DNA of 64,000 nucleotides from positions 1 to 64,000 of the forward strand of contig NZ_CANMKV010000011.1 of assembly GCF_947498635.1 (NCBI RefSeq). Reading direction: 5' to 3'. Origin of the DNA: an uncultured Microbulbifer sp. Lineage in GTDB: Bacteria > Pseudomonadota > Gammaproteobacteria > Pseudomonadales > Cellvibrionaceae. Each line of letters begins with the position of its first letter. Within the stretch, counting starts at the first letter, position 1. The notes below the pieces were generated by a model. The model made no database searches. It was given only the letters and a program-made list of their open reading frames with translations, and was not told the DNA's origin. Below are positions 27,890-37,355 of this stretch, in pieces. The position numbers and the translations under genes were made by a program.

Positions 27890-29242
27890 ATGTACCTGTT
27901 TTTTCAACGATTGTGCCGTCCGCTAATTCTGCTTTTTGCTTGCGTACAGATCCCCGTAGCCTTAGCAAGCCTCCCCGCTTTTCCCGCAAGCACGAACGGT
28001 AAATTATTTAGCCTGCACGGCTCCAATACTATCGGAGCCCAGCTAGCCCCCAATCTGGTTCGTGACTACCTAAGCGCAAAAGGTGTCACCAACATCCGTA
28101 TTAAGCCACTCAGCACGCTCAATGAAATCCGCGTACATGGAAATATTGGTAAGCGCGCTGTATTTGTCGATATTGCCGCACACGGTTCCAGTACAGGGTT
28201 TAAGGGGCTCGAAAAGGCACAGGCAGAGATCGCCATGGCCTCCCGCCCCATTAGAAACAAGGAATTTACAGCCCTCGGAAAGCTGGGTGATATGCGTAGC
28301 AGAAATGCCGAGCATGTTATCGCCATCGATGGATTGGCAATTATCGTGCATCCAAGCAACCCCTTAAGTCAGCTGACCCTGCAACAGATCGGTGCTGTTT
28401 TTTCCGGAAAAATAACCGATTGGTCAGAGCTCGGAGAAGGCAATGGTCGTATAAACGTCTATGCCCGTGACAACCAATCCGGCACCTGGGATACTTTTAA
28501 AAGCTTGGTACTTGGCAATCACTACTCACTGACCAGCAGCGCCAAGCGCTTTGAATCAAACGATCAACTCTCCGATATCGTTGCCATGGATTCCAACAGT
28601 ATTGGCTTTGTCGGACTAGCCTCTATTCGTCAAGCAAAAGCGATCGCGGTTTCCGATGAAAATACACTGCCGCAGGCACCAGAACACTTAACCATCGCAA
28701 CGGAAGATTATCCCCTGTCCCGCCGCTTATTTTTATATACCCCGGCGTATTCCAACCAACCAATAGCAGTAGAATTTTTGCGCTTTGTACAAAGCGAAGC
28801 AGGACAACAACAGGTGAAATCAACTGGGTTTGTCGCACAAACACCAACCAGTGCGAAACCCGAAGGAACGCGCGAGGGCCCGAGTGAATATCTAGAGCTC
28901 ACTCGAAATGCCGAGCGCCTGAGCATCAACTTTCGCTTTTCCGCGGGCAGCGCCTCTCTGGACAATAAAGCCCAACAGGATATCCAACGGCTGGCAAGCT
29001 ATATGAAAAAGCCCCTGCAGCAAGGGCGGAAATTATTACTGATCGGATTTGGCGATGAAAAAGTTAGCCCAGAGCGCTCGGTAGTTCTCTCCAAACTTCG
29101 GGCGGCTACCGTGCGTTCTGCCCTGCGCGATTACAAAATTAACACCGCACCCGTTCAAGGTTTTGGGGCCTACCTGCCGATTGCCTCAAATAGCTCCAGC
29201 GCTAAAATAAGAAATCGCCGGGTAGAGGTCTGGTTACTTTGA
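27890..29242 (+). CDS. PstS-like phosphate-binding protein fused to an OmpA-like domain
   Basis: 450 residues with a signal peptide (MYLFFQRLCRPLILLFACVQIPVALA). Residues about 40-310 form a PstS-type periplasmic-binding domain: LHGSNTIGAQLAP, IAMASRPIRN, VYARDNQSGTWDTFKS and SNSIGFVGLASI, all hallmarks of phosphate-binding proteins of the SphX/PstS-like group. The C-terminal ~120 residues are an OmpA/MotB peptidoglycan-binding domain (NFRFSAGSASLDNKA ... IGFGDE ... KIRNRRVEVWL). The fusion would bind phosphate and be tethered to the cell wall. A Pho box precedes it, but no pst ABC genes follow, so it may act in sensing or scavenging rather than as part of an adjacent transporter. Confidence 0.82.
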   Translation: MYLFFQRLCRPLILLFACVQIPVALASLPAFPASTNGKLFSLHGSNTIGAQLAPNLVRDYLSAKGVTNIRIKPLSTLNEIRVHGNIGKRAVFVDIAAHGSSTGFKGLEKAQAEIAMASRPIRNKEFTALGKLGDMRSRNAEHVIAIDGLAIIVHPSNPLSQLTLQQIGAVFSGKITDWSELGEGNGRINVYARDNQSGTWDTFKSLVLGNHYSLTSSAKRFESNDQLSDIVAMDSNSIGFVGLASIRQAKAIAVSDENTLPQAPEHLTIATEDYPLSRRLFLYTPAYSNQPIAVEFLRFVQSEAGQQQVKSTGFVAQTPTSAKPEGTREGPSEYLELTRNAERLSINFRFSAGSASLDNKAQQDIQRLASYMKKPLQQGRKLLLIGFGDEKVSPERSVVLSKLRAATVRSALRDYKINTAPVQGFGAYLPIASNSSSAKIRNRRVEVWLL

Positions 29243-29599
29243 TCTTTAAGGACTAACCACATTCAGGAAAGTAGAGACGCTCCTAGCAGGGCGCCACGTT
29301 TTCTTTTACAAGGAGATCCATCGGGGTCTTCTTTTTTCACCAGATAAGCTCGTAATAACGGGAAGGGAAACCTAGAAAATAATTCTTAGTCCTCTTGCTA
29401 ATCTCAGCTGTGCGTAAAATGAAAAAAGAGGGAAATACAACAATAAAAAAGCCGCGTAGAAACGCGGCCACAATGATGGCAAAAGCCATCAGGTCTCACA
29501 GAGAGGAACGCCACAGAGCGTTCCGGGGAAAATTCCCATTAAAACAAGCGCATTATCGCTGTCTTATGCAAACTGCGGCTGCCGTGCAACCGCAAATCC
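29243..29599. other. Intergenic region between convergent genes
   Basis: About 360 bp. It contains the putative ald terminator at 29444-29468 and, near the ald stop, A/G-rich DNA with small dyads. No gene recognised. Confidence 0.5.
29444..29468 (-). terminator. Putative ald terminator
   Basis: Stem GCCGCGT-AGAA-ACGCGGC with a T-rich tract on the minus strand, about 130 bp past the ald stop. Confidence 0.65.
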
Positions 29600-30745
29600 T
29601 TACGCTATAGCGCCTTCAGCCTCTGCCATCTTTTGCAGAGCCAGTTTGGGGTCGATGAACTCATAACCCAACACATCGGCAACAGCTTTATAAGTCACCA
29701 TACCCGCGTGGACGTTCAGACCTTCCAGCAAATTGGCATCATCCAGCAACGCCTTCTTGGCGCCTTTGTTTGCCAGAGCGACAGCATAAGGCAAGGTCGC
29801 ATTGTTCAGTGCCATAGTTGAAGTGCGCGCAACACCGCCTGGCATGTTCGCCACACAGTAGTGCACGACACCATCAACAACGTAAGTGGGCTCCTGGTGC
29901 GTAGTGGCCTTGGAGGTTTCAAAACAACCTCCCTGGTCAATCGCCACATCTACGACCACAGCACCTTTCTTCATGCGGCTGATAATATCGCGCGACAACA
30001 GCTTCGGAGCTGCAGCACCAGGAATCAGTACCGCACCGACAACCAGATCGGCTTCCAGCGCGTGTTTTTCGATGGCATCGTTAGTGGAGTACTCAGTGCG
30101 CACAGCACCGCCGAAGATATCATCCAGCTGACGCAGACGCGGCAGAGAGCGGTCCAGGATGGTCACATCAGCTCCCATGCCCAACGCCATCTTGGCCGCA
30201 TTGGTACCAACTACACCACCGCCAATAATCAACACTTTGGCAGGCGCCACTCCGGGTACGCCGCCTAACAGCACGCCGAGTCCACCCTGGGCTTTTTCCA
30301 GATGGTGCGCACCGCACTGCACAGACATGCGGCCGGCAACTTCAGACATCGGCGCCAGCAGCGGCAGACCGCCAAAACGGTCAGTCACTGTTTCGTAAGC
30401 AATACAGGTAGCCCCAGATTTAACCAACAATTCGGTTTGTTTGGGGTCTGGAGCCAGATGCAGGTAGGTGTAAAGCACTTGGCCAGGACGCAGCATTTCA
30501 CATTCGTGGGGCTGCGGCTCTTTTACCTTGACGATCATGTCAGCGCTGGCAAATATCTCTTCCGGCGTATCGATAATCTTGGCCCCGGCCTGCTCGTACA
30601 TGTCATCGGTAAAGCCGATAGCAGTACCGCCATCCTTTTGAACGATCACCTGATGACCATAGCCAACCAGTTCGCGAACACTCGACGGCGTCAGGCCAAT
30701 ACGATACTCGTGGTTTTTGATCTCTTTCGGGACGCCAATCAACAT
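29600..30745 (-). CDS. ald: Alanine dehydrogenase
   Basis: 381 residues counted from the ATG at 30745 (MLIGVPKEIKNHEYR), which has a GGAG site 9 nt upstream; a further ATG in frame at 30787 lacks support. The NAD-binding Rossmann motif GGGVVGTNAAKMALGMGADV and the catalytic lysine region match alanine dehydrogenases: VKVKEPQPHECEMLRPG and HYCVANMPGGVARTSTMALNN. It reversibly deaminates L-alanine to pyruvate with NAD. It is divergent from an Lrp/AsnC-type regulator, the usual arrangement for ald control in proteobacteria. Confidence 0.95.
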   Translation of the reverse strand: MLIGVPKEIKNHEYRIGLTPSSVRELVGYGHQVIVQKDGGTAIGFTDDMYEQAGAKIIDTPEEIFASADMIVKVKEPQPHECEMLRPGQVLYTYLHLAPDPKQTELLVKSGATCIAYETVTDRFGGLPLLAPMSEVAGRMSVQCGAHHLEKAQGGLGVLLGGVPGVAPAKVLIIGGGVVGTNAAKMALGMGADVTILDRSLPRLRQLDDIFGGAVRTEYSTNDAIEKHALEADLVVGAVLIPGAAAPKLLSRDIISRMKKGAVVVDVAIDQGGCFETSKATTHQEPTYVVDGVVHYCVANMPGGVARTSTMALNNATLPYAVALANKGAKKALLDDANLLEGLNVHAGMVTYKAVADVLGYEFIDPKLALQKMAEAEGAIA

Positions 30746-30944
30746 TTTTTGCTCCTTAATCTCTGTGTCTGGCTCGGTCTTTGCCATACGGCTAAAGCTA
30801 CGCCTAATTTCTATGTTTTCCCCAGTATAGAGCCAGCTATAGAGTGGATTTCTATAAGATTTTTTATCAAACTAGTGGAATCGACTATTAACTGTAGTGA
30901 TAAGTGTATTTTTTGAGCTGATCGCCTACGGAGGAAACAGAGCC

Positions 30945-31430
30945 ATGCGCAAACGCGCCGAAGAACTCAATACGGTAGACCGCAATATCTTGCGTGTTCT
31001 GCAGAAAAATGGCCGCACCAGCTATGCGGAGCTGGCCCGGCAAGTAGGGTTAACGGCCACGCCCTGTGTGGAGCGGGTGAAGCGGCTGGAGAATGATGGC
31101 GTTATCCAAGGCTACACCGCCCTCATCAACCCGGAATTCCTCGATGCGGCGCTGGTGGTATTTGTTCAGATCCGCCTGAACCGCTCCGCCCAAGATGCCT
31201 TCGAAGAGTTTCGCAATGCCGTGGCGGCGCTGCCGGAGGTACAGGAATGCTATTTGGTCTCCGGTAACTTCGATTATCTAATCAAAGCCCGGGTAGCCGA
31301 TATGAGTGCCTACAGAAAGTTTTACGGAGAAACTTTACTAACCCTGCCGGAAGTGCAGGAGTGCACCAGCTATGTGGTGATGGAAGAGGTCAAGGAGACC
31401 TTGGAGGTACCGGTGCACTACAACCGCTGA
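30945..31430 (+). CDS. Lrp/AsnC-family regulator
   Basis: 161 residues from the ATG at 30945, preceded by a GGAGG-type site. The N-terminal HTH (NTVDRNILRVLQKNGRTSY-AELARQVGLTATPCVERVKRLE) and the C-terminal RAM/effector domain (FVQIRLNRSAQ, EVQECYLVSGNFDYLI) are typical. It is divergent from ald with about 200 bp between, so it most likely regulates alanine catabolism in response to an amino acid (inference). Other Lrp targets are possible. Confidence 0.93.
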   Translation: MRKRAEELNTVDRNILRVLQKNGRTSYAELARQVGLTATPCVERVKRLENDGVIQGYTALINPEFLDAALVVFVQIRLNRSAQDAFEEFRNAVAALPEVQECYLVSGNFDYLIKARVADMSAYRKFYGETLLTLPEVQECTSYVVMEEVKETLEVPVHYNR

Positions 31431-31496
31431 GCTCAGACCGGCAAGGCCGGGGCGACAAGCCTGCCGCCCCTTTGCGGACCTAGCCAACAAACCCAC

Positions 31497-31961
31497 TCAG
31501 TACTGAATCCCCATCTTGCGATAAATAAAGCCTATTACCCACGCCGGACCAATCAATAAGAATTGGACATCCTTAAAGAAGGAGGGCTTCTTCCCTTCGA
31601 TATGGTGACCGATAAACTGGAAGATCCACATCACCACGAACAACCCAAGTGCAGTCTGCCACACCGGTAGCCCCAGTCGCTCCACCACAGACCAGGCCCA
31701 CAGGCAGACCACCGTCAAGGCAGTCATTCCAAGGCCAATGGGAAAAGACAGGGCAAAATAGAACAACATCACCGGCACCGTAATTATCACGGCCCAATTT
31801 AACCAGGGGATTTCAGCCATAAACTGTGGCTGCGGAATGGCCCACAAGAGGCCGGCAACGGTGGCGTATATCACCGGCACCGCAATCCAATGAATGGATT
31901 TATTGACGGGGTTTTGGTGGCTCTCTCCGTATTCAGCAAACCACTGCTCGGCACTGCGCAT
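31497..31961 (-). CDS. Mpo1-like (DUF962) membrane protein
   Basis: 154 residues with three to four hydrophobic helices. The N-terminus has the conserved WFAEYGESHQNPVNKSIHW, and IPQPQFMAEIPWLNWAVIITVPV and GHHIEGKKPSFFKD are characteristic of the DUF962/Mpo1 family, which in yeast oxidises 2-hydroxy fatty acids in an iron-dependent way (the two His in HxxxN...H regions). Bacterial function is unstudied. Located in the inner membrane by hydrophobicity. Confidence 0.85.
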   Translation of the reverse strand: MRSAEQWFAEYGESHQNPVNKSIHWIAVPVIYATVAGLLWAIPQPQFMAEIPWLNWAVIITVPVMLFYFALSFPIGLGMTALTVVCLWAWSVVERLGLPVWQTALGLFVVMWIFQFIGHHIEGKKPSFFKDVQFLLIGPAWVIGFIYRKMGIQY

Positions 31962-32066
31962 GACAATCTCCTTTTCTTATTTTTTATTGCCAGAGCGCTC
32001 ATCATCCTCAACACCCGCCGCGCAATCAATGGCCGAAAGTATCAGGCAGGGGCACAAAGTGCTCAG

Positions 32067-32579
32067 CTAACGCCGTACATAAGCGCCCAATTGAGAGTGA
32101 TAGAGTTCAGCCATATGCGCATCGGAGCAGCAAAATACAATGCTTTTTGGTTCACCTTCTCTCTCCAGATGCTGCTGCACCTGTTCCACGGCAATCTCTA
32201 CCGCCAATTCGGGTGGGTAATCGTAGACGCCACAGCTGATTGCTGGAAAAGCGATGGAGTGCATACTCTCACGCCGCGCTAAGGCGAGGCACTGGCGGTA
32301 ACAGCTGGATAGCAATTCCGGCTCACCCAGGCGACCACCTCGCCAGACGGGGCCTACCGTATGGTAAATACGTTTAACCGGTATTGAGAAGGCGCTGGTT
32401 GCGCGGACCTCGCCCACAGGGCAACTGCCAATACCGCGGCAGACCTCCTCAAGGCTCGGACCCGCAGCACGGTGAATGGCTCTGTCCACACCACCGCCGC
32501 CCAGTAGGTGTGCATTGGCGGCATTGACGATAACATCGACGGTTAATCGCGTGATATCACCGAGATGAACTTTGATCAC
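32067..32579 (-). CDS. ymdB: Macrodomain O-acetyl-ADP-ribose deacetylase (YmdB-like)
   Basis: 170 residues, a stand-alone macrodomain. Key segments are VDVIVNAANAHLLGGGGVDRAIHRAAGP (substrate loop with Asn and Asp) and FPAISCGVYDYPPELAVEIA. YmdB-class macrodomains remove acetyl from O-acetyl-ADP-ribose and can hydrolyse mono-ADP-ribose. It is cytoplasmic. The preceding gene on the same strand is putP, 145 bp away. ADP-ribosylation linkage to other genes is not seen. Confidence 0.93.
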   Translation of the reverse strand: MIKVHLGDITRLTVDVIVNAANAHLLGGGGVDRAIHRAAGPSLEEVCRGIGSCPVGEVRATSAFSIPVKRIYHTVGPVWRGGRLGEPELLSSCYRQCLALARRESMHSIAFPAISCGVYDYPPELAVEIAVEQVQQHLEREGEPKSIVFCCSDAHMAELYHSQLGAYVRR

Positions 32580-32723
32580 TCAGTATCTCCAACCGCTATT
32601 GGAATAATCGCTGCGGATGGAAATCCTTTTCACCTCACAACAGTCGCACCCACGTAAGGCGCGCCCTTCGCGCATCCGACGAACGACCAGCCCCATCGAT
32701 CTAGGAGCCTATTGCCCCCGGGC

Positions 32724-34190
32724 TCATCCCAGCAGTTTTTTATGCTGCGAGGCCACGGCTTCCGGGCATTTTGTCAGCGCACTAACTATGACGATAGCAG
32801 CTGCAGAGAAAATAAAGCCTGGCAGCAGTTCATAGGTATCAAAGACGCCCCCGGAGAGCTGCTCCCAAACGACCACGGTGACTCCGCCCACAATCACGCC
32901 TGCGATAGCACCGCTACCCGTCATTCGGGACCAGTAGAGACTTATCAGCAGCGTCGGCCCGAAGGCCGCGCCCAGCCCCGCCCAGGCGTAACCCACCACA
33001 TCCAGTACTTGAGAATCCTGATCCATAGCGACCCATACGGCGATCAGCGACAGCGCCACCACCGCCCAGCGCCCCACTTTGACCATGGCCTCCGGGCTGG
33101 TCTTGCGCCCGAACCAAACGTGATAAATGTCTTCCGCTAATGCCGCGGAGGACACCAGCAGCTGGGAGTCTGCCGTACTCATAATGGCGGAGAGGATCGC
33201 AGCCAGAAGCACACCGGCAACAATTGGGTGGAACAGAACCTGGACCAGCTCCATAAAGACGGTTTCGCCGTCGGCCAGGCCCTGCTGAATTTGCAAATGG
33301 GCAAAGAGGCCCACGGCCATAGCACCAAGAAAACCGATCAAGGACCATACCGCTGCGACGGCCGCCGCTGCCGGAACATCGTCCGGGCTGCGCACCGCCA
33401 TAAAACGCGCCAGGATATGGGGCTGGCCAAAATAACCGAGCCCCCAGGCCAGAGAACTGAAAATGGCCACCAGGCCGAGCGCCTGCCCACTACTGTCCCT
33501 CAGCCAGTGAGTTAACTGCGGCATTTCTGCCTGCAACCGGGCCCAACTGGTGGAAAAACCGCCCTGGTCGGTGATGACGACTAACGGCACAGCAACAAGG
33601 GCCGCACTCATCAGCAACCCCTGAAAAACATCGGTCCAGGACACTGCCAGGAAGCCACCAAACAGCGTGTAAGAAATCACGGCAACGGCGCCGACAATCA
33701 CTGCCCAGCGGTAATCCCAACCAAAAACTGTTTCGAACAACTTACCGCCGGCAATCAAGCCCGATGCGACATAGAAGAGAAAGAACAGCAGGATAAACAC
33801 CGCGCACAAAGTACGCAGGTAGGGGTGCCCCATCTTGAAACGACGATCCAGATAGGCCGGTACCGTCAGGGAGTCATCCAATTCATAGGTATAGATCCGC
33901 AAGCGGCGGCCCATCGTTACCCAGCTCAATACGATACCGGAGAAAAGCCCTATGGCGATCCAGCCTGCGGACAAGCCCGCTGCATACGCGGCGCCGGGCA
34001 ACCCCAACAGCAGCCAGCCGCTCATATCTGAAGCGCCGGCCGACAATGCTGCAACAGCTGGCGGCAGCGAGCGCCCGCCGAGGAAGTAGTCACTGGCATT
34101 CTTAGTGCGCATATACGCGTAAACACCAATCACCAGTATCAGAGCCAGATAGGCAACAAAAGTTAAGGCAATGAGCCACTGTGCGGGCAT
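32724..34190 (-). CDS. putP: Sodium/proline symporter
   Basis: 488 residues with about 13 transmembrane helices, matching the SSS (solute:sodium symporter) family PutP. Diagnostic stretches: YFLGGRSLPPAVAALSAGASDMSGWLLLGLPG in helix 1-2, and ILARFMAVRSPDDVPAAA. It takes up L-proline with sodium. No putA or regulator is adjacent, so the substrate call is by family similarity only. Divergent from the 34396 gene. Confidence 0.9.
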   Translation of the reverse strand: MPAQWLIALTFVAYLALILVIGVYAYMRTKNASDYFLGGRSLPPAVAALSAGASDMSGWLLLGLPGAAYAAGLSAGWIAIGLFSGIVLSWVTMGRRLRIYTYELDDSLTVPAYLDRRFKMGHPYLRTLCAVFILLFFLFYVASGLIAGGKLFETVFGWDYRWAVIVGAVAVISYTLFGGFLAVSWTDVFQGLLMSAALVAVPLVVITDQGGFSTSWARLQAEMPQLTHWLRDSSGQALGLVAIFSSLAWGLGYFGQPHILARFMAVRSPDDVPAAAAVAAVWSLIGFLGAMAVGLFAHLQIQQGLADGETVFMELVQVLFHPIVAGVLLAAILSAIMSTADSQLLVSSAALAEDIYHVWFGRKTSPEAMVKVGRWAVVALSLIAVWVAMDQDSQVLDVVGYAWAGLGAAFGPTLLISLYWSRMTGSGAIAGVIVGGVTVVVWEQLSGGVFDTYELLPGFIFSAAAIVIVSALTKCPEAVASQHKKLLG

Positions 34191-34395
34191 GGGAATTCCT
34201 TCTGCTCAAAACGGAGCGGTGCCGGGAAAGGATAATTTTTGCGACACCTTGCTCGCTTTTTGAGCGAAATGCGCTACCGAACCGGAGCCACTTGAAAAAT
34301 AGTTATGTTTATTGCGCGTAAATCTACTTAACGGCTGGCGCCAACTCAATCCGCAAACTAAATATTCAGGACAACCACAGAAAAAAGACAACACT

Positions 34396-35001
34396 ATGGG
34401 CATCTGTCTGGACGAACTGCGCCTCCAGGTTATCCGTCCCACCCTCAAGCACTTGAGAGCCTGGAGTCAGGGTATGGAAAACCTATTGCTGGGCACTGCC
34501 GCACAGGAATCACAGCTGGGATTCCACCTCAAGCAGGGAAGGCGCCACGGGCTGGGGATCTATCAAATCCAGCCCCATACCCACCGGGAAATCTGGGACA
34601 ACTACCTGATTGACCACCCCGCACTGGCCTCCAAAATTCGGGGGCTCGCCAGCCAGCGGGATTTCCTCGATCACCCCCATAGCGAACTGACCACCAACCT
34701 GCGCTACGCCACGGCCATTGCCTGGCTGGTCTACCGCTCCGCGGAGGTACACAAGATTCCCGAGCCGGAAACCAATGATGTGGCGAAAATGGCACGACTG
34801 TGGCATCAGCACTTCCACCACGGGCCCAGCGCCACAACGCAGGACTTTGAGTGCAGTTACGCCCAATTAGTGAGCGGTGCTGACCCTACAAATTCCGCGC
34901 CTCGATATACTGGGGCACAGCCTCCTGGGCATCTTCCGGCTCCCACGAATTCACCTGGCGCTGAATTAAATGGTCAGGGCGCTCGGCAGCCGACGGCGTA
35001 G
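34396..35001 (+). CDS. Unknown protein with lysozyme/transglycosylase-like segment
   Basis: 201 residues from the ATG at 34396 ([17 protein letters not shown]). The middle has AAQESQLG then GLGIYQIQP, the spacing seen in lysozyme-like transglycosylases where an ES(x) glutamate is followed by a G(L/I)xQI motif, but this is weak similarity. No signal peptide. The last ~60 residues are Pro/Gly/Thr-rich and lie over the convergent ttcA 3' end, with 116 bp overlap. The overlap makes the true stop interesting, and the C-terminal part may be low-complexity read-through. Could be phage-derived; confidence in function is low. Confidence 0.55.
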   Translation: MGICLDELRLQVIRPTLKHLRAWSQGMENLLLGTAAQESQLGFHLKQGRRHGLGIYQIQPHTHREIWDNYLIDHPALASKIRGLASQRDFLDHPHSELTTNLRYATAIAWLVYRSAEVHKIPEPETNDVAKMARLWHQHFHHGPSATTQDFECSYAQLVSGADPTNSAPRYTGAQPPGHLPAPTNSPGAELNGQGARQPTA

Positions 35002-35803
35002 AGCGATCCAGTTCCAAACTTTCAAAGTCATACAGATCCCTGTCGGCCAGTTGCGACGGGGATACTCGTGTTAATGCGGCGAAGATATTTTCGCTGCGCC
35101 CTGGAAATTTCTTATCCCACTCCCGCAACATCTGCTTTATCGCCTGACGCTGAAGGTTTTCCTGGCTGCCGCACAGGTTGCAGGGAATGATCGGGAACGC
35201 CTTGAACTGCGCATAGCGGGCAATATCTTCCTCGCGGCAATAGGCCAGCGGGCGAATCACGATATTGCGCCCGTCATCGGCACGCAATTTAGGCGGCATC
35301 GCCTTTAGGCGGCCTCCATAAAACATGTTCAGGAACAAGGTCTCGACGATATCGTCCTTATGGTGCCCCAGCGCAACTTTGGTGGCCCCAATTTCTTCGG
35401 CGAAACCATAGAGGGTGCCACGGCGCAAGCGTGAACACAGGCTACAAGTGGTCTTGCCCTCAGGCACCACTTCCTGCACCACCGAATAGGTGTCTTTCTC
35501 CACGATATGGTGGGGCACCCCCAGGGAGCGCAGATACTCCGGCAGGATATGCTCCGGGAAGCCCGGCTGCTTCTGATCCATATTGACCGCCACTAGCTCA
35601 AAATTCACCGGTGCGGTTTTTTGCAGGTTTAGCAGGATATCCAGCATGGCGTAGGAATCTTTACCGCCGGACAGGCAGACCATAATCTTATCGCCCTCCT
35701 CAATCATATTGAAGTCGGCGATGGCGCGGCCCACATGGCGGCGCAGGCGTTTCTGCAGTTTATTGAATTCGAGTCGCTCGCGACGATTTTCCACTTCGGA
35801 CAT
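34886..35803 (-). CDS. ttcA: tRNA 2-thiocytidine(32) synthetase TtcA
   Basis: 305 residues. The PP-loop ATP-pyrophosphatase signature [11 protein letters not shown] (about residues 45-55) and the paired CxxC motifs ([23 protein letters not shown]) that bind the iron-sulfur cluster identify TtcA. It thiolates cytidine 32 of several tRNAs. The C-terminal tail overlaps the convergent gene 34396-35001 by 116 bp. The N-terminal start is plausible with an ATG at 35803, close to the divergent region before tesA. Confidence 0.95.
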   Translation of the reverse strand: MSEVENRRERLEFNKLQKRLRRHVGRAIADFNMIEEGDKIMVCLSGGKDSYAMLDILLNLQKTAPVNFELVAVNMDQKQPGFPEHILPEYLRSLGVPHHIVEKDTYSVVQEVVPEGKTTCSLCSRLRRGTLYGFAEEIGATKVALGHHKDDIVETLFLNMFYGGRLKAMPPKLRADDGRNIVIRPLAYCREEDIARYAQFKAFPIIPCNLCGSQENLQRQAIKQMLREWDKKFPGRSENIFAALTRVSPSQLADRDLYDFESLELDRSTPSAAERPDHLIQRQVNSWEPEDAQEAVPQYIEARNL

Positions 35804-35918
35804 GGTGTCTCTCTAACTAATTCGGTTCCAGTGACCGGGCCTCGGGGTCACAGCCATCGCCAATCAGTGCAGGGCGTGGCTTTCATACTTCTTGGGGGCG
35901 CGATTGTACGCATTTCGA

Positions 35919-36587
35919 TCACGGAGTACACGATTCCCCCTTCGACTTTTCCGCTAACAAAAATTCGACACAAGGCCACACATGCTCCAGCAAGGCCGGC
36001 TGAGCCTTGGCGGTGGGATGGATGCCATCCGCTTGCATGGCGCCATCTTGAAGGGCTACGGTTTCCAGGAAGAAGGGTACCAGCCCCACCTGTTCGGACT
36101 TCGCCACTTTGGGATAGACGGCGGCAAACGCATTGGTATAGGCCCGACCATAATTGGGGGGGATGCGCATACCGAACAACAGCACCTCGGCACCAGAGTT
36201 CTTCGCCAGTTGGACCATTGCCATCAGGTTCCGCTGCAAAGATTGCGGCGGATACCCTCGCAGGCCGTCGTTACCCCCCAATTCCACTATCAACCAGCGG
36301 GGGTTGTGCTCCTGAATCAGCCTCGGCAGTCGAGTGAGACCACCTGAGGTAGTCTCACCGCTGATACTGGCGTTGATTACCCGAACCTCACGCCCCTTTT
36401 CCCGCAAGCGCTCTCGCAAAAGTTCTACCCAGCCATGCTCCTCATCAATACCGTAGGCCGCACTGATACTGTCACCCAACACCAGCAGAGTTTCCGCAGC
36501 ACTGGCCGAAGATACCCCGGAGGGGACAAACAGCAGTAACACCAAGCCAAATTGAATCAGCAGCTGCCGAAAAAAGGCTGTCGTCAT
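35919..36587 (-). CDS. tesA: Arylesterase / lysophospholipase (TesA-like, SGNH)
   Basis: 222 residues from the ATG at 36587, with a signal peptide (AFFRQLLIQFGLVLLLFVPSG). SGNH blocks are seen: block I GDSISAAYGID with the catalytic serine, block III ELGGNDGLRGYPP, block V DGIHPTAKAQ with Asp and His. TesA/ApeE-type enzymes hydrolyse thioesters, lysophospholipids or aryl esters in the periplasm. Divergent from the YbbA-like ATPase gene, the conserved arrangement in E. coli (tesA//ybbAP), which strengthens both calls. Confidence 0.92.
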   Translation of the reverse strand: MTTAFFRQLLIQFGLVLLLFVPSGVSSASAAETLLVLGDSISAAYGIDEEHGWVELLRERLREKGREVRVINASISGETTSGGLTRLPRLIQEHNPRWLIVELGGNDGLRGYPPQSLQRNLMAMVQLAKNSGAEVLLFGMRIPPNYGRAYTNAFAAVYPKVAKSEQVGLVPFFLETVALQDGAMQADGIHPTAKAQPALLEHVWPCVEFLLAEKSKGESCTP

Positions 36588-36632
36588 GTCATACTCTCCA
36601 AAAAATTCGCGCATCCGCATAGGGAACACAGT

Positions 36633-37355
36633 ATGTCCGCCATTCTCACGGCAGAAAACCTGTATCACAGAGTCTCCACCAGCGAAGGGCCATTGACCCT
36701 ATTAAACAATATCTCCCTGCAACTAGCGCGTGGGGAAAGCCTCGCGGTAACCGGAGCCTCGGGTTCCGGCAAATCCACCCTACTCGGTCTATTAGCCGGA
36801 TTGGACAAGCCCAGTGAGGGTAAAATCTGGCTGGCCGGCGAAGAGATCACCGCTATGGACGAGGAAGAGCGCGCAGCGGTGCGCGCCCGCTGTGTGGGGT
36901 TTGTATTCCAGACTTTCCAGCTGCTACCCGGCCTCACCGCACAAGAGAATGTCATGCTGCCCAGTGAGTTGCGCGGCGAGCGCGGTGCGGCCAAACGCGC
37001 TGAGGCGTTCCTGGCCAAGGTAGGGCTGGAACACCGCCTGGGTCACTACCCACGTCAACTCTCCGGCGGAGAGCAACAGCGGGTCGCCATTGCCCGGGCC
37101 TTCGCCAGTTTCAGTGGCGACGATGCCATTCTCTTTGCCGACGAACCCACCGGCAGCCTCGATGCCGGCAATGGCGCCAAAGTTATCGATCTGTTGTTCA
37201 AGCTCAACGCCGAGTCCAATACCACCCTGGTATTGGTGACCCACGAACAACGCTTGGCCGAGCGCTGCGCTACGCACTTGCGCATGTCCGCGGGCGCGGT
37301 GGAATCCTACGAGTCCCCTACTGGCGATGACAACCTGTCGGAGGTATCCGCCTGA
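36633..37355 (+). CDS. ybbA: ABC transporter ATP-binding protein (YbbA-like)
   Basis: 240 residues from the ATG at 36633, next to an AGGGA site. Walker A GASGSGKST, signature LSGGEQQR, Walker B ILFADEPT, and a LolD/MacB-type Q-loop region (CVGFVFQTFQLLPG). It sits back to back with tesA and is translationally linked to the FtsX-type permease downstream (overlapping at 37355), the same organisation as ybbA-ybbP. Such exporters may move lipids or lipopeptides across the envelope, but the substrate is unknown. Confidence 0.92.
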   Translation: MSAILTAENLYHRVSTSEGPLTLLNNISLQLARGESLAVTGASGSGKSTLLGLLAGLDKPSEGKIWLAGEEITAMDEEERAAVRARCVGFVFQTFQLLPGLTAQENVMLPSELRGERGAAKRAEAFLAKVGLEHRLGHYPRQLSGGEQQRVAIARAFASFSGDDAILFADEPTGSLDAGNGAKVIDLLFKLNAESNTTLVLVTHEQRLAERCATHLRMSAGAVESYESPTGDDNLSEVSA

